51,299 bases of DNA from Phycisphaerales bacterium (GTDB taxonomy: Bacteria > Planctomycetota > Phycisphaerae > Phycisphaerales > SM1A02), in the NCBI GenBank assembly GCA_028823105.1, contig JAPKCC010000009.1, forward strand, positions 1-51,299, in the 5' to 3' direction. The translations under genes were made by a program, and so were the position numbers. The notes beneath the pieces were generated by a model, which was not told the origin of the DNA, did not search any database, and worked only from the letters and a program-made list of their open reading frames with translations. Below are positions 35,827 through 43,673 of this stretch, in pieces (the stretch's first letter is position 1; each line of letters opens with the position of its first letter).

Positions 35827-36906
35827 TCAAGGGGGTGACGTCGAATCATCCCCCGGTGGCTGCGCCCGTCGTCGCTCGGTCGCGTCCGCGAGGTGTTTTC
35901 GTTCGTTCGGGTCGAGCGCGGCGATGCCGTGCCGGGCGATCTTCTCCAGAATCCGGTTCAGTGACGCTTCCTCGCTGGCCAGTACTTCGGATCGCTGGAA
36001 CGCCGCATGCGACTCGGCAGCATCTTGTTCGGCGGCGTCCTGCTGGTCGAGGATGGCATCCAGCCGGATATCGACCACCTGGGCGTCCGCGCCGCCCACG
36101 ATCTCGCCGAGTTCCCGAAACCGCTGATGCGATCGTTGGAGCAATGCCGCCGAGAGAATGGCGATCAGCACCGGAACGAGGTTGAGACTGAGAATGCCCG
36201 CCACCGCCAACAGGATGGCGGTGGCGATTCCGACTCGATGGGCGGTCCGGCGAGACGCCGCTGGTCCCAGCCGCGGTCTCAGAATCGCCTCGAGCATCAA
36301 CTGGCCTCGGAACGGGGTCACCGGGAGCAGGTTCGCCACGCTCACCAGCGTCGCGGCGATACCGAAGAGGTAGAGGCCTTCCAGCCAGACCGATTCCGCG
36401 ACGCCCGGCGCATAGATGCCGGAAAAGGTGAACGGGTTGGGAGTCGGGGCAATTCCGGATCCGAGGTAGATCGCGGTGATCGCGAGGACGGCACAGAGCA
36501 TCGTCACGCCGGGTCCGACCATCGCCGCGATGAGGCTCTTGCGGCAACCGGGGGGCGAGACGCCGTTCTCGAGACCTCCGAGCGGTTGAAGGACGATCTC
36601 CGGGAGATCGCCGCCAAGACGTCGAATGACGATCATGGTCGTGACCTCGTGAATGAACACGGCACTACAAAGACCTGCGACGAAGAGGGCCGCGGGAACC
36701 GGTCCAAGGAAGAAACTCAGGTCCCCTGCAAACCAACCTGCTCGCACCAGAATGACCACGATGGCGGCCAGCAAAAGGGCATGAACTCGGATCATGGTGC
36801 CACCGAGCCGCAGAATCGGCACGGACCAACTAAGCGGATCGCCAAACTTCGGCGCCGCCCGGTGAGTCGGGAACGCCGAGAGTGGTCGTTCATCATCCGG
36901 CTTCAT
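35827..36906 (-). CDS. Site-2-protease (M50) homologue with degenerate active site
   Basis: A 359-residue multi-pass membrane protein resembling M50 metalloproteases: helices with IRVHALLLAA, then FIHEVTTMIVIRRLGG, VLQPLGGLENG and NLLPVTPFRGQLMLEAIL. In active members the first motif is HExxH and the last has LDG. Here only His86 and Glu87 remain; the second His is Thr90 and the Asp ligand is replaced by Arg200 (PFRGQ). Zinc binding is therefore unlikely. The C-terminal 100 residues are soluble with a helical, acidic region. ATG 36906 overlaps the NUDIX stop by four bases; ATG 36915 is possible. It could be a scaffold or binding protein for membrane clients of the neighbouring rhomboid protease. 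Confidence 0.82.
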   Translation of the reverse strand: MKPDDERPLSAFPTHRAAPKFGDPLSWSVPILRLGGTMIRVHALLLAAIVVILVRAGWFAGDLSFFLGPVPAALFVAGLCSAVFIHEVTTMIVIRRLGGDLPEIVLQPLGGLENGVSPPGCRKSLIAAMVGPGVTMLCAVLAITAIYLGSGIAPTPNPFTFSGIYAPGVAESVWLEGLYLFGIAATLVSVANLLPVTPFRGQLMLEAILRPRLGPAASRRTAHRVGIATAILLAVAGILSLNLVPVLIAILSAALLQRSHQRFRELGEIVGGADAQVVDIRLDAILDQQDAAEQDAAESHAAFQRSEVLASEEASLNRILEKIARHGIAALDPNERKHLADATERRRAQPPGDDSTSPP

Positions 36907-37496
36907 CGCGGCCATCGATCACCGTCTCGATCCTTCGCTCGGAAGAGATACCAGGCCGCGATGGTCTTTCCATCATCGATCCGACCTTCGAGAATCGCCC
37001 GATCGATCATGTCGGGCGTCATCCGGACCACCTCGATCTCCTCCCCGGGTTCCAGGCGCTGTGGAACTGCGGACAAATCTGTCGCCGCGAAGGCGTGCAT
37101 TCGTTCGTCGCAAAATCCCGGACTCGTGAAGTAGGCGGCGATCGGATCGATGCGACCCGCGTGCCGACCGATCTCCTCTTCAAGCTCTCGGCCAGCGGCT
37201 GCCAGCGGCGACTCTTGCGGTTCGAGTTTGCCCGCACAGAATTCGAGCAACATTCGCCCCACGGCGAGTCGACCGACTTCGACCATCAGAATAGATCCAT
37301 CCGCCTCGATCGGAATCACCGTGACCGCGCCCGGGTGGCGGACGACGTCCTTGCGAATCCGTCGCCCGTCAACCTCGAAGTCATATTGCTCGACGCGGAT
37401 CACCGGTCCTTGATGACAGACGACCCCTTTGGTGCCGAGGCCTGATGGGCGTCGGTCCCCGGAAGATCGGATTCCTTGTTCGTCGGGCATTTGCAT
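36903..37496 (-). CDS. NUDIX hydrolase (ADP-ribose pyrophosphatase type)
   Basis: A 197-residue hydrolase of nucleoside diphosphate compounds. The NUDIX box is complete: GKLEPQESPLAAAGRELEEE followed by IG, matching Gx5Ex7REUxEExGU. The upstream VRHPGAVTVIPIEADGSILMVEVGR and the later AYFTSPGFCDERMHAF segment fit the ADP-ribose pyrophosphatase branch. I chose ATG 37496, which follows GGAG by six bases; ATG 37490 is also possible. It is the first gene of the eight-gene minus-strand run and is divergent from the MlaF-like gene across 22 bases, so the two promoters must overlap the other gene's start. Confidence 0.9.
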   Translation of the reverse strand: MQMPDEQGIRSSGDRRPSGLGTKGVVCHQGPVIRVEQYDFEVDGRRIRKDVVRHPGAVTVIPIEADGSILMVEVGRLAVGRMLLEFCAGKLEPQESPLAAAGRELEEEIGRHAGRIDPIAAYFTSPGFCDERMHAFAATDLSAVPQRLEPGEEIEVVRMTPDMIDRAILEGRIDDGKTIAAWYLFRAKDRDGDRWPR

Positions 37497-37518
37497 CCTG
37501 TGCTCCAACGGGGATGAT

Positions 37519-38352
37519 ATGTCCATGATCGCTGATTCCGAAACCCAACTTCCTCCGATCACCTCGCTTCGGGGTGTTTGGAAGTCCTTTGATGGCCGCC
37601 CCGTCCTTCGTGACCTCGATCTGGACGTCGAGACGGGTCAATCCCTGGTCGTCATGGGGACCAGCGGATGCGGCAAGAGCGTGATGCTCAAGCACATCGT
37701 CGGCCTGCTCCGTCCCGATGCGGGTGAAGTCTTCTTCAAGGGAGCACGGGTCGATCAACTGAGTGAGCGTCACTTTACGCCGATCCGCCGGCAAATCGGA
37801 TTCCTCTTTCAAAGTGCCGCGCTATTCGATTCGATGACCGTTCGTGACAACGTGGCCTTCCCGCTCCTTGAGACCGGGCAGGCGGGGCCAGATCTCGAAG
37901 ACCGAGTACGCCGCACGCTGGATCGAGTCGGTCTCGCGGACAATCTTGATCAGATGCCCTCCGAGCTCTCCGGTGGAATGCGGAAGCGGGTCGGATTGGC
38001 CAGGGCGATCGTGCTCGAGCCGGAGATGATCCTCTACGACGAACCCACCACCGGCCTCGACCCGATCCGAGCCAACGTGATCAACGATCTGATCGTCCGC
38101 CTTCAACGGGAACTCAACATCACCAGCGTGGTCGTGACCCATGATCTCGATTCGGCCTTCCAGGTCGCCGATCGAATGGTGCTCCTTCATGACGGCCGGG
38201 TTCGCCTCGACGCCACCCCGGATGAAATGCGACATTCCGAAGATCCGGTGGTTCGGGCATTCTTGGAAGGGCGTGAGCTCATGCCACACGAGGCAACGCA
38301 CGAACCTACGCACGAGCACGAGCGGTCAAATCCTGCGAAGATGCCCACATGA
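37519..38352 (+). CDS. ABC ATPase of an MlaFEDB-type lipid transporter
   Basis: A 277-residue ATPase close to MlaF, which powers phospholipid movement between the membranes with MCE proteins. Walker A is MGTSGCGKS, the Q-loop is LFQSAALFDSMTVRDNVAFPL (typical of MlaF), the signature is LSGGMRKRVGLARAI, Walker B is ILYDEPTTGLDP and the switch is VVVTHDLDSAF. The C-terminal tail is rich in His, Glu and Thr (HEATHEPTHEHE). ATG 37519 or 37525 may start it. The stop overlaps the MCE gene (ATGA). No MlaE-type permease lies beside it. Confidence 0.92.
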   Translation: MSMIADSETQLPPITSLRGVWKSFDGRPVLRDLDLDVETGQSLVVMGTSGCGKSVMLKHIVGLLRPDAGEVFFKGARVDQLSERHFTPIRRQIGFLFQSAALFDSMTVRDNVAFPLLETGQAGPDLEDRVRRTLDRVGLADNLDQMPSELSGGMRKRVGLARAIVLEPEMILYDEPTTGLDPIRANVINDLIVRLQRELNITSVVVTHDLDSAFQVADRMVLLHDGRVRLDATPDEMRHSEDPVVRAFLEGRELMPHEATHEPTHEHERSNPAKMPT

Positions 38353-39353
38353 AGGATCGATACAGAGATGCCATCATCGGCATCGCGGCCATCGCCGGGG
38401 TTTCTGCGTGCATCGCGATGCTTCTCGCATTCGGCTCACTCCGCGAACTCGGTCGTGACGCATACGACGTGACGGTTCGTCTCAATCGCGCCGGTGGTCT
38501 TCGATATGGAAGCCAGATCACGCTCGACGGGGTGCCGATCGGCGTGGTTGATGCCGTGGCGCTCGAGCTGGGGGAAGCCAACCCTGTTCGAGTCACCTGT
38601 CGACTCGATGAATGGGTTCGGATTCCCGTTGTTCACATGGTCCAGGTCGAAACCGCCCTGATCGGTGGTGGAACGCGACTGTCAGTGCTTTCACTTGATC
38701 CCAACGGCGGACGCGCGGTGTTCATGCCGGACGACGTTCCGCCGCTCACGGGTAAGTTCCTGAGTCTGGACGAATCACTGATTCAGGCGCTCGACTCGAA
38801 GATGCTTCCAGTGACTGAGAGCTTCAAGGAAGTCGGCGCGCTCGCGGCCGTGTACGGCGATCTTGGCCGACGTCTGAACGAGATGGTCGGCGCGGATCCC
38901 GAGGACGAAGAGGGCCTGACGGCTTCGGTAGTACGGATCAACCGGACCCTTGCCGAAGCCGAGCGTGCCTTCAACATTGCCGGAGAATGGCTGGGCGACG
39001 AGCAATTGCGGGAAGACGCCAAGCAAGCGGTCTTCAAAGCCAATCTCTTTATCGAACGAGCGGCCGATGCCGCCGTGGCAGCCGGTGAACTTGCGACCGA
39101 ACTTGGCCGTGAAGCGCCAGCCTTCATGGCGCGACTCGCCATCACCGCCGACGCCGTTGACGCGACGCTGACAGAGGTTCGAAGAGTCATCAGGACGGCC
39201 GGCGAGGGCGAAGGCACGGTCGGAAAACTCCTCAACGACCCGGCCCTCTACAACGATCTGGACGATGCGGCTCGCAGGCTCGATGCGACGCTCGCGACGC
39301 TCTCCACGCTCATCGATGCGATCAAGGCCGAAGGCGTGAAGGTCGAATTCTGA
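38349..39353 (+). CDS. MlaD-like MCE-domain protein
   Basis: A 334-residue inner-membrane-anchored lipid-binding protein. One N-terminal helix (IIGIAAIAGVSACIAMLLAF) leads into an MCE domain: VTVRLNRAGGLRYGSQITLDGVPIGVVDAV. A long alpha-helical region of about 180 residues ends in the typical EGTVGKLLNDPALYNDLDDA motif. MCE proteins form hexamers that pass lipids to or from the permease. Translation is coupled to the ATPase. The gene is followed by a repeat-rich convergent gap. Confidence 0.9.
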   Translation: MKDRYRDAIIGIAAIAGVSACIAMLLAFGSLRELGRDAYDVTVRLNRAGGLRYGSQITLDGVPIGVVDAVALELGEANPVRVTCRLDEWVRIPVVHMVQVETALIGGGTRLSVLSLDPNGGRAVFMPDDVPPLTGKFLSLDESLIQALDSKMLPVTESFKEVGALAAVYGDLGRRLNEMVGADPEDEEGLTASVVRINRTLAEAERAFNIAGEWLGDEQLREDAKQAVFKANLFIERAADAAVAAGELATELGREAPAFMARLAITADAVDATLTEVRRVIRTAGEGEGTVGKLLNDPALYNDLDDAARRLDATLATLSTLIDAIKAEGVKVEF

Positions 39354-39380
39354 CCGACGCGATGGCCCACCCACCTGGGC

Positions 39381-39420
39381 CACGTCATGCCGTGTCATGC
39401 CGTGTCATGCCGTGTCATGG
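39381..39420. repeat. 10-bp tandem array
   Basis: Four units: CACGTCATGC, two copies of CGTGTCATGC, and CGTGTCATGG. It starts 27 bases after the mlaD-like stop. Confidence 0.88.
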
Positions 39421-39505
39421 TGAGGCCGAATCGAGCGAACGCTCAAGACGATCAAAATGTGGATGGGCGACTGGGCCGAATATTGAATCAGCGGCAAGAC
39501 TAGAA

Positions 39506-39551
39506 AAGGCGGGGCGTCGATGCATGCTGATGCATGTCGACGCCCCGCCTT
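39506..39551. terminator. Bidirectional terminator hairpin
   Basis: A 15-bp stem AAGGCGGGGCGTCGA (39506-39520) with TCGACGCCCCGCCTT (39537-39551) is continued inward by five more pairs (TGCAT/ATGCA) after a two-base bulge, with a GCTG loop. On the minus strand it is followed by TTCTAG after the stem's own TT, giving a TTTT tract. On the plus strand a weaker TTGTGTCT follows. It can end both the mlaFD and the ompA transcripts. Confidence 0.8.
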
Positions 39552-39560
39552 GTGTCTGCG

Positions 39561-39632
39561 TGTGCCTGATCTGCCTGAACTACTTGATCATCCTGATCAT
39601 GCCTGATCATGCCTGATCATGCCTGATCATGG
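39561..39632. repeat. 10-bp tandem array, GATCAT type
   Basis: Seven units that become more regular rightward: TGTGCCTGAT, CTGCCTGAAC, TACTTGATCA, TCCTGATCAT and three copies of GCCTGATCAT. Each perfect copy contains the palindrome TGATCA. Confidence 0.85.
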
Positions 39633-39724
39633 CGCACGTTCAAGCCAGCGGTTACCAAACCGGGCGCTTGGTCGGTGTCAACCGGCCCTGCCTCGGCCTT
39701 GGGTCGGCCCGATCGGTCGAGGGA

Positions 39725-40351
39725 TCATTCGTCGGTGACGATTGAAACTTCGACTCGTCGGCTCTTAGACTTGCTGCCAAGCGGCGAGTCAGGTCCGAAG
39801 GTCGCGTAACTGATCTCGTCGGCACTGAATCCCTGCGAGTCGAGATACGCGCCGACGGCGAATGCACGTTCAAACCCGAGGTGATAGTTCGACTTGAATC
39901 CCGATTTCTTGATCGGATCGGTGTCGGTAAAACCGGTGACGCGGATCTTCGCACTCGGATACAAGCGCTGGACCTCGTTGGCGATCTTCTTGAGCGTCGA
40001 CTTGGCGGCGGACTTCAATGAAGTTCGACCGGAATCGAAGAGCACGTCTCCGTCGATTCGGACGATCATCTCGCCCCCGGACTGGAAGACCTCGACACCG
40101 GGTCCGAAGTTGCCCACAGCGGGTTGCGCTTGAACATTGGCAGCCTGGTCATTCGCTTCATTCAACTGGAACTCAAGCTGCCGGCTCCGGGCTTGCGCAT
40201 CGTCCAGATCCTTCTGCGATGTCGTGAGGCTGTCCCGCAGTTCGCGGTTCTCCTGCATCAGCGACTGCTGGTTCATCTTTGCCTTGTTGTCACAACCGCC
40301 CATCGCCGTAATGCCTGCGAAGAGGGTGATCAGAAGAAGTCGTCCGTTCAT
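39725..40351 (-). CDS. OmpA-family (Pal-like) lipoprotein
   Basis: A 208-residue outer-membrane or periplasmic lipoprotein. ATG 40351 is preferred: GGAGG lies seven bases upstream and the product then begins with a signal and lipobox (LITLFAGITAMGGC). A coiled coil (about 25-75, rich in Gln/Glu/Leu) leads to a C-terminal OmpA domain: VLFDSGRTSLKSAA, VTGFTDTDPI, LGFERAFAVGAYLDSQG and SKSKSRRVEVSIV, which includes the Asp and Arg that bind diaminopimelate in peptidoglycan. It would tie the outer membrane to the wall. It stands 158 bases downstream of the prepilin peptidase gene. Confidence 0.9.
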   Translation of the reverse strand: MNGRLLLITLFAGITAMGGCDNKAKMNQQSLMQENRELRDSLTTSQKDLDDAQARSRQLEFQLNEANDQAANVQAQPAVGNFGPGVEVFQSGGEMIVRIDGDVLFDSGRTSLKSAAKSTLKKIANEVQRLYPSAKIRVTGFTDTDPIKKSGFKSNYHLGFERAFAVGAYLDSQGFSADEISYATFGPDSPLGSKSKSRRVEVSIVTDE

Positions 40352-40509
40352 ATCGTCGAAGCCTCCGCGTAATTCGTTCGGCATCGAAGCCGAAGGGTCG
40401 TCCATGACTCGGGAATCCCGTAAGAGGACTCCCGACGTGCTAGTTCCGCCGGAACACGCCCGATCAAACCACAGATCGGGGCCGGCATGGCGAGTGTATC
40501 GCCTACGGT

Positions 40510-41730
40510 TCATCCGGGCGGATTGAAGAGTGCCCGTTGAAGTTCATCCACAAAGGGCCGAGCGAAGATCACCACCAGGGTCGCCGCTGCCAGATGCGGC
40601 CCGTACGGGAGTTCCCGCCCCTGGCGTCGAACCAGCCTTGCGATCAACCGAGAAACGGCGATCCATCCCAAGGCCAGAAACGGGGCCAGGAAGAAGATCC
40701 GGATCGGATCCACCCATCCCAAGGCGGCCCCGATGGCCGCGAGAAGATGGACGTCGCCCATCCCCATTGCTTCGCGGCCGAATCCAAGCGTCCCCAGTAT
40801 CCGGACGCCCCAGACGAGCCCCCCACCCACGAACCACCCCAGTAGCACCGCCCCGAGGATTCCGAGCACGCGGGGTGGTGTGGTCTCGATGGAGATGACC
40901 ACGGCCAGCCCCCAGCCGATCAAGCCGCCCAACAGGATGGGCAGCAGGAAGGCGAGTTCATGCCGCATTTCCCGGCGGCCATGAGGATATTCCGCCAGAG
41001 GGTCATCCTCTTTCACATAGTCGTCGTAATCGGCGAAACTTCGACGAATCTTCCCGGAACGGAGCAGTTGACAGGCCACGATCGTGCCGAGGAGCCCTCC
41101 GAGGGTGATCAGGATCGTCGTCCAGTCCGCCAGTGGAAGCGGGAAGAGTGTTGGGTCGCTGATGCGAGTTGGGAGCAGTCCTTGGAGAAGCCATCCCCCC
41201 ACCGCCACGACGGTCATCGTCGTCGTGATCCCCGCGGGGATCAGGAAGGTCCGGGCGTCTACGAGCGTCGCCGCCACCAGCCCACTCACCAGCGTGACCA
41301 TCACGAGATATGCGGGCCAGGCACCGGCGAGCTGGGACCGAGTCCACCACGAACCACCGATATCGGTCATCCAGGTGTCGGCGGGAGGCCAGAAGAACGC
41401 GAAATACGTGACCGAGAAGAGGATGGCCACCAGCAATTCGATCGACGGGTACTGGATGCTGATGCTCTCACGGCATCGACGGCAGCGTCCTCGGAGCAGA
41501 ATCCAACCGATGATCGGAAGGTTTTCATGCCAAGACAGCCCCCACCCGCATTTCGGACAGCGACTCGGCGGGCTCACCACGCTTCGACCTTCGGGGAGGC
41601 GGTACGCGACGACGTTCAGAAAACTCCCGACACACGCGCCGAAGGCGAAGAGAAAGAACGCCGTCACGATCCGGGGCGACCAGATCAGAACCCACGTCGG
41701 GAGATCGGCGATGAGCGGCTCCGGAATCAA
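40510..41730 (-). CDS. Type IV prepilin peptidase (A24 family)
   Basis: A 406-residue membrane aspartic peptidase that cleaves and may N-methylate type IV prepilins or type II pseudopilins. The N-terminal domain has GACVGSFLNVVAYRLPEGRS and two Cys pairs (CPKC, CRRC) for the methyltransferase half. The catalytic GxGD is in AMGMGDVHLLAAIGAALGW. An additional soluble insert (about 240-275, with YDDYVKEDDPL) makes it longer than PilD (290 residues). No pilin or secretion ATPase gene lies in the window. It precedes ompA and follows xseB on the same strand. Confidence 0.9.
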   Translation of the reverse strand: MIPEPLIADLPTWVLIWSPRIVTAFFLFAFGACVGSFLNVVAYRLPEGRSVVSPPSRCPKCGWGLSWHENLPIIGWILLRGRCRRCRESISIQYPSIELLVAILFSVTYFAFFWPPADTWMTDIGGSWWTRSQLAGAWPAYLVMVTLVSGLVAATLVDARTFLIPAGITTTMTVVAVGGWLLQGLLPTRISDPTLFPLPLADWTTILITLGGLLGTIVACQLLRSGKIRRSFADYDDYVKEDDPLAEYPHGRREMRHELAFLLPILLGGLIGWGLAVVISIETTPPRVLGILGAVLLGWFVGGGLVWGVRILGTLGFGREAMGMGDVHLLAAIGAALGWVDPIRIFFLAPFLALGWIAVSRLIARLVRRQGRELPYGPHLAAATLVVIFARPFVDELQRALFNPPG

Positions 41731-41781
41731 GAAGATGACTCCGTGCGTCGACCGCTGCGACCATGCTGGTGAGCGGTTCGA

Positions 41782-42045
41782 CTAGGCATTCGAATTGGCG
41801 TCGCCTTCCACGTCGTCGAGGTCGACTTCCGCGATCTCCGCGGCGGCGGCATCGAGGATCGAACGGCATCTCGCCAGCAGGGATCGTCCTCGACCGTAGG
41901 CTTCCAGACTCTCCTCGAGCGGGATGTCGCCCTGTTCGAGCCGATCGATGATTGACTCGAGTTCCTCGGCCGCCGCTTCGAATCGAAGCGGTACCTCCGG
42001 ATCCGATCCTGATTCCGATTTCTTCTTGGTCTTGTTGGTCGCCAT
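41782..42045 (-). CDS. xseB: Exodeoxyribonuclease VII small subunit
   Basis: An 87-residue protein with the XseB core RFEAAAEELESIIDRLEQGD and then PLEESLEAYGRGRSLLARC. A basic N-terminal tail (NKTKKKSES) and an acidic C-terminus flank it. Several XseB copies coat the XseA coiled coil to make active exonuclease VII. It lies 45 bases after xseA. Confidence 0.94.
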   Translation of the reverse strand: MATNKTKKKSESGSDPEVPLRFEAAAEELESIIDRLEQGDIPLEESLEAYGRGRSLLARCRSILDAAAAEIAEVDLDDVEGDANSNA

Positions 42046-42090
42046 GTTTCGGACTCTAGCACGCCGCGTCAGATGACACGGTCGAATCTC

Positions 42091-43626
42091 TTATCCGGAG
42101 TCGGGATCTCCGGAGGGTCGGGTGACCTCCACGGAGGCGTCGAATTCGCCGGAAGCCAGTCTGGTGGTGACGACGTCGCCTTTGGCGAGCCGAGTGGTCG
42201 ATCGGATCGGCCGGCCTTCCCTGTCAAGAGTCAGCGAGTAGCCTCTGGAAAGGACCTGATCCGGGTTCGTGGAGGCGAGTCGTTGCGACGCGTGGTCGAT
42301 CCGAGTTTTCGACTCGGCAAGGCGGCCTTGGATCACCCGAGCAAGTCGGTCGGACGCCGCCGCCAAGGTCGTCGCGGCGACCGCCAGTCGACTCCGGGGG
42401 GCGACCCGTTCCAAGCCTGTCCCGTGCCGATCGAGCCTCGCCCTCCGAGTCGCAACCTGGCCTTGAATGGCGACCTTCAGACGACCTTCGAGATCATCGA
42501 GTCGTCGCTCATGCGGAATGAGAAGTCGGTCCGGCCGACGCAGGACCTCGTGCCGGGATGCGAATTCAAGCCGGGCCGCGGATTCGCCGCATCGGCGTTC
42601 GACGAGTAGCCGCATCCTTCCGCCGCGTCCCGCAAGAATGCCACGATGTTCGTTGGCGTCCGGCACCAGGGCCATCGCGGCTTGCGTCGGGGTTGAGGTC
42701 CGATGGTCCGCGACCAGATCGGCGATCGTCAGATCAGTTTCATGCCCGATCGCCGATACCAGCGGCACCGGACGTGGCCCCCCCGCCAGATGACGTTCGA
42801 CGGCGGCCCGACGCGATTCCTGAATCGCATCTGCCACCGCTCGCTCGTTGAAACACCAGAGATCCTCGAGGCTTCCGCCCCCTCTGGTGAGCACGATGGC
42901 GTCGACCCCGAGCGACGGCGCGACCGCTCGGGCCTTCCGGATGGCGGCGGCGATCCGCGGCGTCGCCAAGGTGCCCTGGACCGCGACATGGTGCATCAGG
43001 ATCTCGAGTCCCGGCCACCGCTGCCGCGCCGTCTCTTCAATGTCACGGCGGGCCGCCCCTTCCCGACTCGTGATCATCAGGATCCGTCTCGGAAAGGTGG
43101 GCAACGGCAACCTCGCCGAAGGATCGAAGTATCCAGCCGCCTCGAGATCCGACTTGAGTCGCTCGAACCGTCGATGCAGATCCCCTTCACCCTCTTCGCG
43201 AAGCTGATGCACGATCAGCGAAAGTCGCCCCCCTTGATCCCAGTATTCAAGCTGGCCCGTGGCGACCATCAGGCTTCCGACCACCGGGGTGGCGGTATCG
43301 GGATCGAGTCGGCGTCGCTGTGCGAAGAAAGAGCATTCGATCTTCGCCTTTGAGCCGTCCTTGAGTGAGAAGTACCAGTGATCACCCAGTCTGGCCGACC
43401 CCACTTCGCCGATCACCCGGATCTTCCGTCCGCCATCGATGGTGGACAGGGTTCGATTGAGCAGCGCGACGAGCTCGCGAACGGAATAGGGCTTTGGCAA
43501 ATCCGACTCGTCGCCCGTCGTCCCGGGCGGGCGGTCCCCCGCCTTCGACGTTTCATCACGCTCAGCGTGCACGAAGAGCATCGCATCGGAAAGGGATCGT
43601 TTCTTCTCGGAGGGCTTTGGGGCCAT
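42091..43626 (-). CDS. xseA: Exodeoxyribonuclease VII large subunit
   Basis: A 511-residue catalytic subunit that degrades single-stranded DNA to short oligonucleotides. A basic N-terminal extension is followed by the OB-fold (IRVIGEVGSARLGDHWYFSLKD), the catalytic domain with ITSREGAARRDI, DAIVLTRGGGSLEDLWCFNE and VSAIGHETDLTIADLVADHR (all family hallmarks), and then a long coiled coil and the C-terminal LSRGYSLTLDREGRPI. Length exceeds E. coli XseA (456) because of both ends. Divergent from recG across 47 bases. Confidence 0.95.
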   Translation of the reverse strand: MAPKPSEKKRSLSDAMLFVHAERDETSKAGDRPPGTTGDESDLPKPYSVRELVALLNRTLSTIDGGRKIRVIGEVGSARLGDHWYFSLKDGSKAKIECSFFAQRRRLDPDTATPVVGSLMVATGQLEYWDQGGRLSLIVHQLREEGEGDLHRRFERLKSDLEAAGYFDPSARLPLPTFPRRILMITSREGAARRDIEETARQRWPGLEILMHHVAVQGTLATPRIAAAIRKARAVAPSLGVDAIVLTRGGGSLEDLWCFNERAVADAIQESRRAAVERHLAGGPRPVPLVSAIGHETDLTIADLVADHRTSTPTQAAMALVPDANEHRGILAGRGGRMRLLVERRCGESAARLEFASRHEVLRRPDRLLIPHERRLDDLEGRLKVAIQGQVATRRARLDRHGTGLERVAPRSRLAVAATTLAAASDRLARVIQGRLAESKTRIDHASQRLASTNPDQVLSRGYSLTLDREGRPIRSTTRLAKGDVVTTRLASGEFDASVEVTRPSGDPDSG

Positions 43627-43673
43627 CCCCGTATGCTACGACCTGAACTCCCCTTCCACCGGCACCACTCCAG

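Larger units (their letters stand above)
39354..39724. other. Non-coding gap between mlaD-like and ompA-like genes
   Basis: This 371-base gap between convergent genes holds two 10-bp tandem arrays (39381-39420 and 39561-39632) on either side of a long hairpin (39506-39551). I see no convincing coding frame; short frames crossing it read through the hairpin and repeats. Confidence 0.7.

Noticed and set aside
39561-39632. CRISPR-like repeat
   Set aside because: The units are contiguous 10-mers without spacers, and no cas gene is present.
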